From assembly GCA_937952095.1 (NCBI GenBank), contig CALFYG010000325.1, positions 1 to 13,123 on the forward strand: a stretch of DNA of 13,123 nucleotides, read 5' to 3'. This stretch comes from an uncultured Micrococcales bacterium (GTDB lineage Bacteria > Actinomycetota > Actinomycetes > S36-B12 > UBA10799). Shown here one piece after another: positions 1 to 8,498 of this stretch; the first letter of the stretch is position 1; each line of letters starts with the position of its first letter. The notes under the pieces are model-generated. The model did not search any database. It had not been told where the DNA came from and saw only the letters and a program-made list of their open reading frames with translations. Made by a program: the position numbers and the translations under genes.

Positions 1-1
1 A

Positions 2-373
2 TCGGTGCCCAACAACGCCAGCGTGAGTCTGCTGCTGACCACACCACACGCGAGCGCGGCCTTCCTCGGCGACATCGAACCGGAGGCGCAGCAGGCGATT
101 CTGCGGGCGTGGCCGATCGACGTGGACGTGGCGAAGGTGCCCCACCACGGATCGGCGCAGTTCGATCCTCGACTGCCTGCTGCGGCGAGCGCCCGCATCG
201 CGTTGATCGGGGTGGGCGAGGACAACACGTTCGGGCATCCCGCACCGGAGGCGGTGTCCGCGTGGCAGCAGGCCGGAGCCGCGGTGTACACCACGGCGGC
301 GAACGGGGATATCGCCGTCACCCGGGAACTCGCAGTACAGGTCCGTGGCCGACGCGAGCCAGGACTCGGATGA
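2..373 (+). CDS. comEC: ComEC/Rec2 family DNA-uptake protein, C-terminal fragment
   Basis: This is the 3' end of a gene that begins before the window; the frame is already open at base 2, and the GTG at 5 is probably an internal valine. About 120 residues are visible. They match the C-terminal metallo-beta-lactamase-like domain of ComEC, the inner-membrane channel through which transformable bacteria import single-stranded DNA. The visible signatures are NNASVSLLL, a GDIEPEAQ block, a VPHHGSA histidine motif and an FGHPAP motif near the end. The family's usual arginine-threonine-aspartate before the final Gly-(Asp)-Ile strand reads TTAANGDI here, so that site is divergent. The TGA stop abuts the stop of the convergent holA with no base between them. 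The upstream competence helices and the OB-fold are outside the window, so I cannot say whether the full protein is intact. Confidence 0.85.
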   Translation, partial: SVPNNASVSLLLTTPHASAAFLGDIEPEAQQAILRAWPIDVDVAKVPHHGSAQFDPRLPAAASARIALIGVGEDNTFGHPAPEAVSAWQQAGAAVYTTAANGDIAVTRELAVQVRGRREPGLG

Positions 374-1332
374 TCACTCCACAGACAAGGAGATGAGATC
401 CCGTTCGAGGGCGTGCAGTTTCTGTGCCGCATCGAGTTGTTCACCCTCGCGCAGGCCACCCTTCACACGGGCATCGAGGTCGGCGAGGATCGTGACCGCC
501 TGCGCGAGTTGGGCGGGCTTCCACCGGCGCAGTTGTGCCCGCAGTGTCCGCAGTTTCCACGGTGGCACGCCGACCTGACGCGCCAGGTCGGCGTCCGAGA
601 GTCCAGGGGTGCTGGCCGACAGCGCGATGAGTTGCCGCACCGACCCGGCCACCGCTGCGACGATGGCGGGACCTGTCCGAGCCCCGTCTGCCGCGATCTG
701 CGCCTGCCGCAGACGCTGGAGGACCTCGGCCGGATGTCCGAGCATCACCGCATCGGCGACTTGGTACCCGGACAACTCCGCCACCCCGCGGAAATACTGG
801 CCCACCACCTGCGCGTCGATCGGATCGGACTGCGCATCGGACGACAATTGGTGGGCCGCGGAGGCGAGGTCGGCGAGGTCGGTGCCCACGGCTTCGATCA
901 GGAGCGCGAGGGCGTCGGAGGTGATCCGTCGCTTCTGCCGCTTGAACTCGTTGGTGACGAACTCATTGAGTGCCCGCCCCTTCTTCAGCGGTTGGCAATC
1001 GATGGTCGTGGCGGCGGCCGTCTTGAGATCTTTGAGTGCCGCCTGACCGCCCCGGCCCCCGCGGTGGTGAGCCACCACGGGATTGCTGTCGGCAGCCGCG
1101 AGCAGGGCCGCCATGGCGTCGCCGAGTGCATCCGCCTCGGTCACCACCAGGATGCTCCGCGTCCCGAAGAGGTCCTCACCACCGGCTTCGGCGATGCGCA
1201 GGCGCACGTCCGAGGACGACCCGCTGATCTCCTCGACGCCGAGGTCGGGGTCGTTCTTCTGCCACTGCCGCACGGTGTCCTCGATCCCGCGCGCGGACAG
1301 AAAGGGATCGGAGCCGGTGAGCAGTACGAGCG

Positions 1333-1336
<4 letters not shown>
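374..1336 (-). CDS. holA: DNA polymerase III subunit delta (HolA)
   Basis: This encodes a 320-residue delta subunit of the DNA polymerase III clamp loader, which opens the beta sliding clamp. The protein starts with TLVLLTGSDPFL, the usual actinobacterial N-terminus. A strand and basic loop follow (VVAHHRGGRGGQAALKDLK), in the place where the family has its 'HxGGxxGK' segment. The helical middle domain reads ALLIEAVGTDLADLASAAHQL, and the C-terminal collar includes ARQVGVPPWKLRTLRAQLRRW and a final DARVKGG. The reading frame stays open far upstream, but that part is the shadow of lepA. The ATG at 1336 is chosen because GAGGAG lies 5 bases upstream and because it overlaps the lepA stop as ATGA. 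It is probably translated by coupling to lepA on one mRNA. The length is close to the family norm, and the call is secure from the pattern of conserved residues. Confidence 0.88.
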
Positions 1337-3177
<1,841 letters not shown>

Positions 3178-3236
3178 CCCTCTATCCTTCCATTGCGCGG
3201 CGCGCACCCGACTCCAGGGGACCGGCGACGTCACGT

Positions 3237-3242
3237 TATGCT
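3237..3242 (+). promoter_or_regulatory. Candidate -10 element for rpsT
   Basis: TATGCT lies 80 bases before the rpsT start in the divergent gap, in an AT-rich pocket (GTTATGCTTATGG) that stands out from its surroundings. It matches four of six bases of TATAAT and is followed by a G/C-rich run (GGGGACGCGG). Such GC-rich discriminators are typical of stringently controlled ribosomal genes. I find no good -35 at 16-18 bases, so this rests on composition and position only. A promoter for the divergent lepA must lie in the same 145 bases, but I cannot place it. Confidence 0.3.
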
Positions 3243-3322
3243 TATGGGGACGCGGTTTCGCGCTGCCCCGATATCCAGAACGGCACGCACCGCCCTCGAC
3301 GACAAGAACGACAAGGACCACC

Positions 3323-3592
3323 GTGGCGAACATCAAGTCCCAGATCAAGCGGATCAAGACCAACAACAAGGCGCACGAGCGCAACAAGGCGGTCAAGAGT
3401 TCGCTGCGCACCGCCTCCCGCCGTGTTCGCGAGGCGCTTGCTGCCGGTGACGTCGACCGCGCCGAGGAGCTCGCCCGCGACGCTGGACGCAAGCTCGACA
3501 AGGCTGTGAGCAAGGGCGTCATCCACAAGAACCAGGCCGCGAACAAGAAGAGCGCGCTCGACAAGGCCGTCGCCGGCGCGAAGTCCGCCTGA
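3323..3592 (+). CDS. rpsT: 30S ribosomal protein S20
   Basis: This encodes an 89-residue, lysine- and arginine-rich three-helix protein that binds the 5' domain of 16S rRNA early in 30S assembly. The N-terminus ANIKSQIKRIKTN, the following KAHERNKAVKSSLRT, and the C-terminal GVIHKNQAANKKSALDKAV are characteristic S20 segments. The start is the GTG at 3323, with AAGGA 5 bases upstream; the same frame stays open upstream, but that part has no S20 character. The gene stands alone as a short transcript between divergent lepA and co-directional fadD. In other bacteria S20 represses its own translation through its leader; whether that happens here is unknown. Its length and composition are normal. 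Confidence 0.96.
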   Translation: MANIKSQIKRIKTNNKAHERNKAVKSSLRTASRRVREALAAGDVDRAEELARDAGRKLDKAVSKGVIHKNQAANKKSALDKAVAGAKSA

Positions 3593-3673
3593 CCGTAACC
3601 GCCGTTACTGCAAGTCCCCTGATCAGCGCGGGGGAATTCACCGGATGATCCTGCAATGTCCGATCGCTGGTAC

Positions 3674-3679
3674 TAGTGT
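3674..3679 (+). promoter_or_regulatory. Weak candidate -10 element for fadD
   Basis: TAGTGT lies 40 bases before the fadD GTG and resembles the TAnnnT form of actinobacterial -10 boxes. CTGCAA at 3651-3656 sits 17 bases upstream as a poor -35 (three of six). The 127-base gap after rpsT contains no convincing terminator, only a five-pair hairpin GTAAC-CGCC-GTTAC at 3595-3608. Read-through from rpsT is therefore also possible. Confidence 0.22.
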
Positions 3680-3719
3680 TGGCCTTCCATCCACCTAACG
3701 CTGCCGGAAGGTTCTAACC

Positions 3720-5549
3720 GTGGCCAACACGACGACAGGGCGCGAGACACTGGGCCAGACCGCCGAGTCCGTCGCGCACATGATTCTCGACCGGGTCGGC
3801 GCGACCCCTAACGCTGAGGCATTCCGGGCCCCGCTGCCCGACGACTCCGGTTGGCGATCGCTGACCTGGAAGCAGACCTACGACGACGCCGAGAAGTTGG
3901 CGGGCGGCCTGCTCTCGCTGGGCCTCGAGCCTGAGCAGCGGGTCGCGATCGCGTCCAACACCCGGCTCGACTGGATCCTGGCGGACATGGCCGTCATGCT
4001 CGCTGGAGGCGCCACGACCACCGTCTACCCGAGCACCGGCGACGCTGACGTCGCCTACATCCTCGGGGACTCCAACACACGCTTCCTCTTCGCCGAGGAC
4101 GAGAGCCAGGTCGAGAAGGTCCGGGCGCACAAGGACGAACTCAACATCGAGCAGGTCGTCGTGTTCGACGGCGCCGGCGACGGTGACTGGGTCATCAGCA
4201 TGGACGACCTGCGGGCCAAGGGTGAGGCGTTCCTGGCTGACAACGCGGAGGCCGTGAAGGAGCGGGCCCGGTCGGTCAAGGGTGACAGTCTCGCCACGTT
4301 GATCTACACCTCTGGCACCACCGGCAAGCCTAAGGGTGTCGAGCTCACGCACTCCAACTGGACCTATGAGGGTGCCTTCGTCGAGAGCATCAACGTCATC
4401 TCGATCAACGACGTGCACTTCCTGTGGCTGCCGCTCGCGCACTCGTTCGGCAAGGTGCTACTGGCGCTGCAGTTGCAGGTGGGCTTCGTGACCGCCGTCG
4501 ACGGCCGCGTGCCCAACATCGTGGACAACCTCGGCGTGGTGAAGCCCACGATCATGGCAGCCGTTCCCCGCATCTTCGAGAAGGTCTACGCCCGTGTGGC
4601 GCAGACCGCGCTGTCCGAGGGTGGCGCCAAGGCCAAGATCTTCACCTGGGCGTTCAAGGTGGGCAACGAGGCCACCGAGAAGGAACTGGCGGGCGAGAAG
4701 GTCGGCGGCACGCTGGCCATGAAGAAGAGCATCGCCGACAAGTTGGTCTTCTCGAAGATCCGCGAGCGCCTCGGTGGCAACATGCGCTACATGATCTCCG
4801 GATCGGCGGCTCTCTCTCGAGACATCGCCACCTGGTTCTACACCGCCGGACTTCCCATCCTCGAGGGTTACGGTCTCACCGAGACCAGCGCGGCGACCTG
4901 CGTGATGCGTCCCGACCGGATCAAGTTCGGGACCGTGGGTGAGCCGGCTGCTGGGACCGAGATCAAGATCGCCGGTGACGGTGAGATCCTGATCCGCGGT
5001 CCGGGCGTCATGCGCGGCTACCGCAACCTGCCCGAGGCCAACGCCGAGGTGTTCCCCGGCGACGGCTGGTTCGCCACCGGTGACATCGGCGAGATCGACG
5101 ACATGGGCCGGGTGAAGATCACCGACCGCAAGAAGGACCTGGTCAAGACTTCCGGTGGCAAGTACATCGCCCCCTCGGCGATCGAGAGCCAGTTCAAGGC
5201 CATCAGCGGTCTGGTCGGCAACATGGTGGTCCACGCCAACGACCGCAACTTCGCCAGTGCCTTGATCACGCTCGACCCCGACGCCGCGGCGGCGTGGGCG
5301 GCTGAGCACGGCAAGGCGGGGGCTTCCCTGGCCGACATCGCCAAGGACCCGGAGATGCTCAAAGAGATGCAGGGCAGCATCGACGAACTCAACGCCCGGC
5401 TGAACAAGTGGGAGACGATCAAGAAGTTCGAGATCCTCGACCGCGACTTCACCGTTGAAGAGGGTGAGTTGACCCCGAGTCTGAAGGTCAAGCGCAAGGC
5501 TGTCGAGGAGAAGTACCGCGACATCCTGGACGCGATGTACACCTCCTGA
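3720..5549 (+). CDS. Long-chain fatty-acid--CoA ligase (FadD15-type, AMP-forming)
   Basis: This encodes a 609-residue adenylate-forming enzyme that activates long-chain fatty acids with ATP and then CoA. The P-loop YTSGTTGKPKG is at residues 196-206, YGLTE at 384-388, and the hinge-preceding block with TGDIG and TDRKKDLVKTSGGKYIAP at about 453-485. The C-terminal LTPSLKVKRK carries the likely catalytic lysine (K589). The insert between P-loop and YGLTE, with WLPLAHSF and PRIFEKVY, places it in the long-chain branch rather than among acetyl-CoA synthetases or peptide-synthetase domains. The GTG start has GGAAGG 8 bases upstream. Acyl-CoA synthetases of this branch commonly sit between lepA/rpsT and hemW in actinobacteria, so this is likely the housekeeping copy. 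Chain-length preference cannot be read from sequence. A strong hairpin follows the stop. Confidence 0.92.
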   Translation: MANTTTGRETLGQTAESVAHMILDRVGATPNAEAFRAPLPDDSGWRSLTWKQTYDDAEKLAGGLLSLGLEPEQRVAIASNTRLDWILADMAVMLAGGATTTVYPSTGDADVAYILGDSNTRFLFAEDESQVEKVRAHKDELNIEQVVVFDGAGDGDWVISMDDLRAKGEAFLADNAEAVKERARSVKGDSLATLIYTSGTTGKPKGVELTHSNWTYEGAFVESINVISINDVHFLWLPLAHSFGKVLLALQLQVGFVTAVDGRVPNIVDNLGVVKPTIMAAVPRIFEKVYARVAQTALSEGGAKAKIFTWAFKVGNEATEKELAGEKVGGTLAMKKSIADKLVFSKIRERLGGNMRYMISGSAALSRDIATWFYTAGLPILEGYGLTETSAATCVMRPDRIKFGTVGEPAAGTEIKIAGDGEILIRGPGVMRGYRNLPEANAEVFPGDGWFATGDIGEIDDMGRVKITDRKKDLVKTSGGKYIAPSAIESQFKAISGLVGNMVVHANDRNFASALITLDPDAAAAWAAEHGKAGASLADIAKDPEMLKEMQGSIDELNARLNKWETIKKFEILDRDFTVEEGELTPSLKVKRKAVEEKYRDILDAMYTS

Positions 5550-5559
5550 TCACACACTG

Positions 5560-5593
5560 CGAAGGGGCGGCGCCTGCGGGTGCCGCCCCTTCG
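5560..5593 (+). terminator. GC-rich hairpin terminator after fadD
   Basis: CGAAGGGGCGGC (5560-5571) pairs perfectly with GCCGCCCCTTCG (5582-5593), a 12-pair stem that extends by a G-T and two G-C pairs to a TGCG loop. It begins 10 bases after the fadD stop. It lacks a trailing T-run (TCGGCATG follows), as is usual for high-GC actinobacterial terminators. It should separate fadD from hemW. Confidence 0.75.
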
Positions 5594-5683
5594 GCATGTG
5601 CGCGGGGATCCGTGGGTGTTGCGCGCCACTGAAGTGCTCGTGGATGTGCGTTCGACCAACGGATGGAGTGCGACACTGGGCCC

Positions 5684-6883
5684 ATGCCCGCGTTGCCCGA
5701 TGGTGACCCCGCGCCGCCCGACGGTGCGCTGCCGGACGGGTTGGACTGGGACCGGCCTCTGCGTGCGTACCTGCACGTGCCGTTCTGCACGGTGCGGTGC
5801 GGCTACTGCGACTTCAACACCTACACCGCCAACGAGATCGGTGGGTTCGACGTCGCCGGCTACGTGCAGGCTGTCGTGCGGGAGATGGACCTCGCGGTCA
5901 CGGTGGGACAGCCCCGGCCGCTGGCGTCGGTGTTCATCGGCGGTGGTACCCCGTCGCTGCTGGACCCGGGCGACCTGGCCCTGCTGCTGAGGGCGCTCGG
6001 TGAACGGTTCGGGCTCGAAGACGGCGCTGAGGTCACCATGGAGGCCAACCCTGAGAACGTCACCCCTGCCGCGCTCCACGCGTGGCTGGACGCTGGTATC
6101 ACACGCCTGAGTCTCGGCATGCAGAGCGCGGATGAGGTGGCACTGCGGGTGCTGCAACGCGTGCACACCCCGGGGGCGGCTGTGGCCGCTGCCACGGAGG
6201 CACGCACCGCTGGGTTCGAGCACGTGTCGCTCGATCTGATCTACGGAGTCCCTGGGCAGTCGGCGGACAGTTGGCGCGAGACCGTCATGACGGCGCTGTC
6301 CGCGCAGCCTGATCACCTGTCCGCTTACGCACTCGGAGTCGAGGACGGCACTGCGTTGGCCAGGCAGATCAGGCGCGGCGAGGTGCTACCACCGGACCCT
6401 GATCTGGCAGCTGAGCAGTACGACATCGCCGATGGCGCCCTGTCCGAGGCGGGATTCGCCTGGTATGAGATCTCCAACTGGGCCCGGACGGGTGGCCGGT
6501 GTGATCACAACATGGGCTACTGGCGCGGTGACAACTGGTGGGGGTTCGGGCCCGGCGCGCACTCCCATGTGGACGGGATCCGCTGGTGGAACGTCAAGAG
6601 GCCGGCCACCTATCGGGCCATGCTCGCGGCCGGCAACAGCCCTGCGGCGGGTCGGGAGACACTCACGGTGGAGGATCGGCGCGTCGAGTCCGTGATGCTG
6701 GGGGTGCGTCTGGCCGACGGTTTCGATGTCCGCGATTTCCCGGAAGAGCGCGTCGCACACCTGTGGCGCGATGAACTGGTGGAGAACGCCGACGGCGCCC
6801 GCCTGCGCCTGACCCGCAAGGGCCGGATGCTGGCGGACGCCGTCGTACGGATCCTGCTGTGGGATCAGGCAGCCACTGGCTGA
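5684..6883 (+). CDS. hemW: Radical SAM haem chaperone HemW
   Basis: This encodes a 399-residue radical-SAM protein of the HemN/HemW family. The iron-sulphur motif CTVRCGYC (Cys 35, 39, 42) is followed by DFNTYT. Having CxF rather than CxC after the third cysteine fits HemW, the haem-binding chaperone for respiratory enzymes, rather than the true coproporphyrinogen dehydrogenase HemN. GGGTP is at 86-90, and EANPENV, LSLGMQS and DLIYGVPGQ follow in family order; the C-terminal part has NMGYWRGDNWWGFGPGAHSH and WWNVK. The ATG at 5684 is preferred because MPALPDGDP is the usual actinobacterial N-terminus; the ATG at 5663 would add seven residues, and neither start has a strong ribosome site. The 3' end overlaps the convergent membrane-protein gene by 19 bases. 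Confidence 0.92.
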   Translation: MPALPDGDPAPPDGALPDGLDWDRPLRAYLHVPFCTVRCGYCDFNTYTANEIGGFDVAGYVQAVVREMDLAVTVGQPRPLASVFIGGGTPSLLDPGDLALLLRALGERFGLEDGAEVTMEANPENVTPAALHAWLDAGITRLSLGMQSADEVALRVLQRVHTPGAAVAAATEARTAGFEHVSLDLIYGVPGQSADSWRETVMTALSAQPDHLSAYALGVEDGTALARQIRRGEVLPPDPDLAAEQYDIADGALSEAGFAWYEISNWARTGGRCDHNMGYWRGDNWWGFGPGAHSHVDGIRWWNVKRPATYRAMLAAGNSPAAGRETLTVEDRRVESVMLGVRLADGFDVRDFPEERVAHLWRDELVENADGARLRLTRKGRMLADAVVRILLWDQAATG

Positions 6884-7848
6884 CCTCGCAGCACCTTGTA
6901 TGCGTAGGTCTGGGCGATCACCACGACCGGCCAGGCCACGAACAGGCCGATGCCGCACAGCAGGGCACCGACGAACAGGATGATCCAACTGAGGATCAGC
7001 AGCAGCAGCAGGTTGCCGATGTTGTCCTTCACGAACGTGAAGCTCGCCTTGATCGAGTCCCATGCCCCCAGATCCTGGTCAAGGATGAAGTACACGAAGA
7101 ACGATCCGAAGAACGCCACGATCAGGCCGGGCAGGATGCACAGCAGGAATCCGATGAACGTGAGGATGCTCAGGATGATTCCGGCAAGGATGATCCGTCC
7201 CAGCTTGTGGAAGCTGAGCAGTTCACCGAGAACCAGCGGGCGGCCCTCGGTCAGCGCCAGGCCGCCACGGGCGAAACCGGCCTGGACCAGGTAGCTCCAG
7301 ATGAAGCCGACGATCGAGAAGAGCAGGGACACGATCGTGGCGAGGAAGCCACCGCCCGACTGCTGGACCACGAAGCCGTTCTCGCCTGAGACGACGGTGG
7401 TCTCAGGGCTGGTGATGGACTGGAAGAGGAACTGCAGTCCGTAGATCACGGCGCCGATGAGCATGAACACCAACATCGCGATCAGGACCGGTCCGATGTT
7501 CTCCGTGAACTTCTTCCAGCCGTAGCCGAACGCGTCGCCCACGCTGAAGGGCTTCCCGCCCGCGGGCGGCATGCCGCCGCCGGGAGGCGGATATCCACCA
7601 CCAGGAGGCGGATAACCACCTGGCGGCATCCCGCCGGGCGGCGGAGGAGGCGGCGGGGGCGGGGCGCCTCCCGGTGGCATCCCACCAGGCGGCATCCCAC
7701 CGGGAGGACCCGGCGGCGGAGGGGGTGGCGGCGGGGGAGTGCCGCCACCGGGCGGGGGTGGGGGAACAGAGGTCCCGCCGGGAGGTTGCGGGGGCATGCC
7801 GCCGGGGGGCTGACCCTCGGGGGGTGGTGGGGGTGGGTATTGCGACAT
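6865..7848 (-). CDS. Multi-pass membrane protein with a Pro/Gly-rich N-terminal tail
   Basis: This encodes a 327-residue protein in two parts. Residues 1-97 are almost entirely Pro, Gly, Met and Tyr, with two runs of nine prolines (38-46 and 63-71) and repeats of GGMPP and GGYPPP. Residues 98-320 are membrane: hydrophobic segments lie near 119-141, 168-190, 217-256 (two helices) and 276-316 (two helices), so about six passes. FSVGDAFGYGWKKF before the first helix and SFHKLGRIILAGIILSIL later resemble the loose family of integral membrane proteins around DUF975/YciC. I cannot name a function. The ATG has AGGAG 6 bases upstream and follows the RDD gene's stop by 9 bases, so the two are almost certainly co-transcribed. 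The tail is probably cytoplasmic and disordered. The gene's end overlaps hemW by 19 bases. Confidence 0.82.
   Translation of the reverse strand: MSQYPPPPPPEGQPPGGMPPQPPGGTSVPPPPPGGGTPPPPPPPPPGPPGGMPPGGMPPGGAPPPPPPPPPGGMPPGGYPPPGGGYPPPGGGMPPAGGKPFSVGDAFGYGWKKFTENIGPVLIAMLVFMLIGAVIYGLQFLFQSITSPETTVVSGENGFVVQQSGGGFLATIVSLLFSIVGFIWSYLVQAGFARGGLALTEGRPLVLGELLSFHKLGRIILAGIILSILTFIGFLLCILPGLIVAFFGSFFVYFILDQDLGAWDSIKASFTFVKDNIGNLLLLLILSWIILFVGALLCGIGLFVAWPVVVIAQTYAYKVLRGQPVAA
7583..7614. repeat. 21-base tandem repeat in the Pro/Gly tail
   Basis: GGAGGCGGATA occurs at 7583-7593 and again at 7604-7614. The period is 21 bases and encodes two copies of a seven-residue GGYPPPG unit on the minus strand. 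The near-identity of the copies at DNA level suggests recent slippage or duplication inside the low-complexity tail. Confidence 0.7.
7673..7702. repeat. 15-base tandem repeat (GGMPP units)
   Basis: GGTGGCATCCCACCA (7673-7687) is followed directly by GGCGGCATCCCACCG (7688-7702). The two 15-base copies differ at two positions and encode successive GGMPP units on the minus strand. They belong to the same low-complexity tail as the 21-base repeat. Confidence 0.75.
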
Positions 7849-7857
7849 CGGTCTCTC

Positions 7858-8385
7858 CTAGTCCTTATAGACGACAGCTTTGGTGATCTTGTCGGACAGC
7901 AGGCACTGCCTGTCCTTGTCCCAGATGGGCCACAGCACGCCCACGTAGCAGATGAAGAAGTCCACATACAGAAGCAGCAGTCGGCCGAACGCCGTGCCGA
8001 ATCCGAGGGGTTGGCCGTCCATCTGGCCCACGGTGTGCATGCCCAGGGCCTTCTTGCCGATCGACTGCGTGGTGGTGCCTTCCAGGTAGCCCTTGTTGTA
8101 GACCCACCAGAGAAGGCCCAGACCCCAGAACAGCCAGTACCAGATCCCCAGGCCACTGGTGGTGGTCACGCTGAAACCGTTCCCGGTGGTCACGGTCTGG
8201 GTCTCCGGTGCGCCGAGCAGCCATCCGATCCCGGTCAGGATCGCCAACGGGATGACGTCGATGATGTACGCGAGCACCCGGAGGAACCAGTTCGCGTAGG
8301 TACTGCTGGGGGCCCCGCCCATCGGCGCACCCGCCGGCACGCCGGGGCCCGGAGGAGGTGGTGGTGGAGGAGGTGTCCCGGACAT
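7858..8385 (-). CDS. RDD family membrane protein with a polyproline N-terminus
   Basis: This encodes a 175-residue protein. A run of eight prolines (residues 5-12) and a short Gly/Ala/Pro linker lead into an RDD domain. The domain's first helix reads WFLRVLAYIIDVIP and carries the family's arginine (R36) and aspartate (D43). After a loop of polar Thr/Gly residues and a Trp-rich second helix comes YLEGTTTQSIGKKALGM, which matches the RDD loop, then a third helix and the C-terminal WDKDRQCLLSDKITKAVV. RDD proteins are small three-helix membrane proteins, some linked to ion transport, but most have no known role. Two ATGs are adjacent; the second (8385) is preferred because GAGG lies 5 bases upstream rather than 2. 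It is followed after 9 bases by the larger membrane protein gene. Confidence 0.85.
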   Translation of the reverse strand: MSGTPPPPPPPPGPGVPAGAPMGGAPSSTYANWFLRVLAYIIDVIPLAILTGIGWLLGAPETQTVTTGNGFSVTTTSGLGIWYWLFWGLGLLWWVYNKGYLEGTTTQSIGKKALGMHTVGQMDGQPLGFGTAFGRLLLLYVDFFICYVGVLWPIWDKDRQCLLSDKITKAVVYKD

Positions 8386-8390
8386 CATTT

Positions 8391-8394
8391 CCTC
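8391..8394 (-). promoter_or_regulatory. Ribosome binding site deciding the RDD gene start
   Basis: On the minus strand GAGG (8394-8391) is followed by AA and then ATGATG. It lies 2 bases from the first ATG (8388) and 5 from the second (8385), so the second is the more credible start. Confidence 0.5.
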
Positions 8395-8431
8395 ACTTGG
8401 GTCGAGTTGGCCGGAATTGCCGAGCGACTAG

Positions 8432-8437
8432 AGAATA
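8432..8437 (-). promoter_or_regulatory. Weak candidate -10 element before the RDD gene
   Basis: Minus-strand TATTCT (8437-8432) lies in the 113-base gap between the DUF4190-like gene and the RDD gene. It matches four of six bases of TATAAT, with no recognisable -35. I see no terminator hairpin in the same gap, so the three minus-strand genes could also share one transcript. Confidence 0.2.
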
Positions 8438-8498
8438 GTCCGCGCCGAAGAGCAGTTGGGGGATTTGTCTGGTGCCGGGCGTTTCCGTGCGCGCAGCG

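Noticed and set aside
371..376. Recurrent TGATCA palindromes (also near 3629, 5547, 6310, 6502 and 9122) as a motif
   Set aside because: They fall in coding and non-coding positions without spacing or strand pattern; several arise from TGA stops or Asp/Ile/His codons by chance.
3178..3564. Upstream extension of the lepA frame
   Set aside because: It runs antisense to rpsT and has no LepA similarity; the GTG at 3177 has a proper ribosome site and gives the family length.
3595..3608. Hairpin GTAAC-CGCC-GTTAC after rpsT as a terminator
   Set aside because: There are only five pairs and no T-run; it is too weak to call, though rpsT may end nearby.
5663..5683. Longer hemW start at 5663
   Set aside because: MPALPDGDP from 5684 matches the usual actinobacterial N-terminus; the extra seven residues do not, and no ribosome site supports them.
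5018..6316. 432-codon minus-strand frame across the fadD-hemW junction
   Set aside because: It is antisense to two clear genes and spans the fadD terminator; the composition is arginine/serine-rich noise.
6386..7063. Minus-strand frame over the hemW 3' half
   Set aside because: It overlaps both hemW and the membrane-protein gene in another frame and shows no domain.
7558..7848. Collagen-like or surface protein reading of the Pro/Gly tail
   Set aside because: There is no Gly-X-Y periodicity or signal peptide; the tail precedes the first membrane helix and is more likely cytoplasmic.
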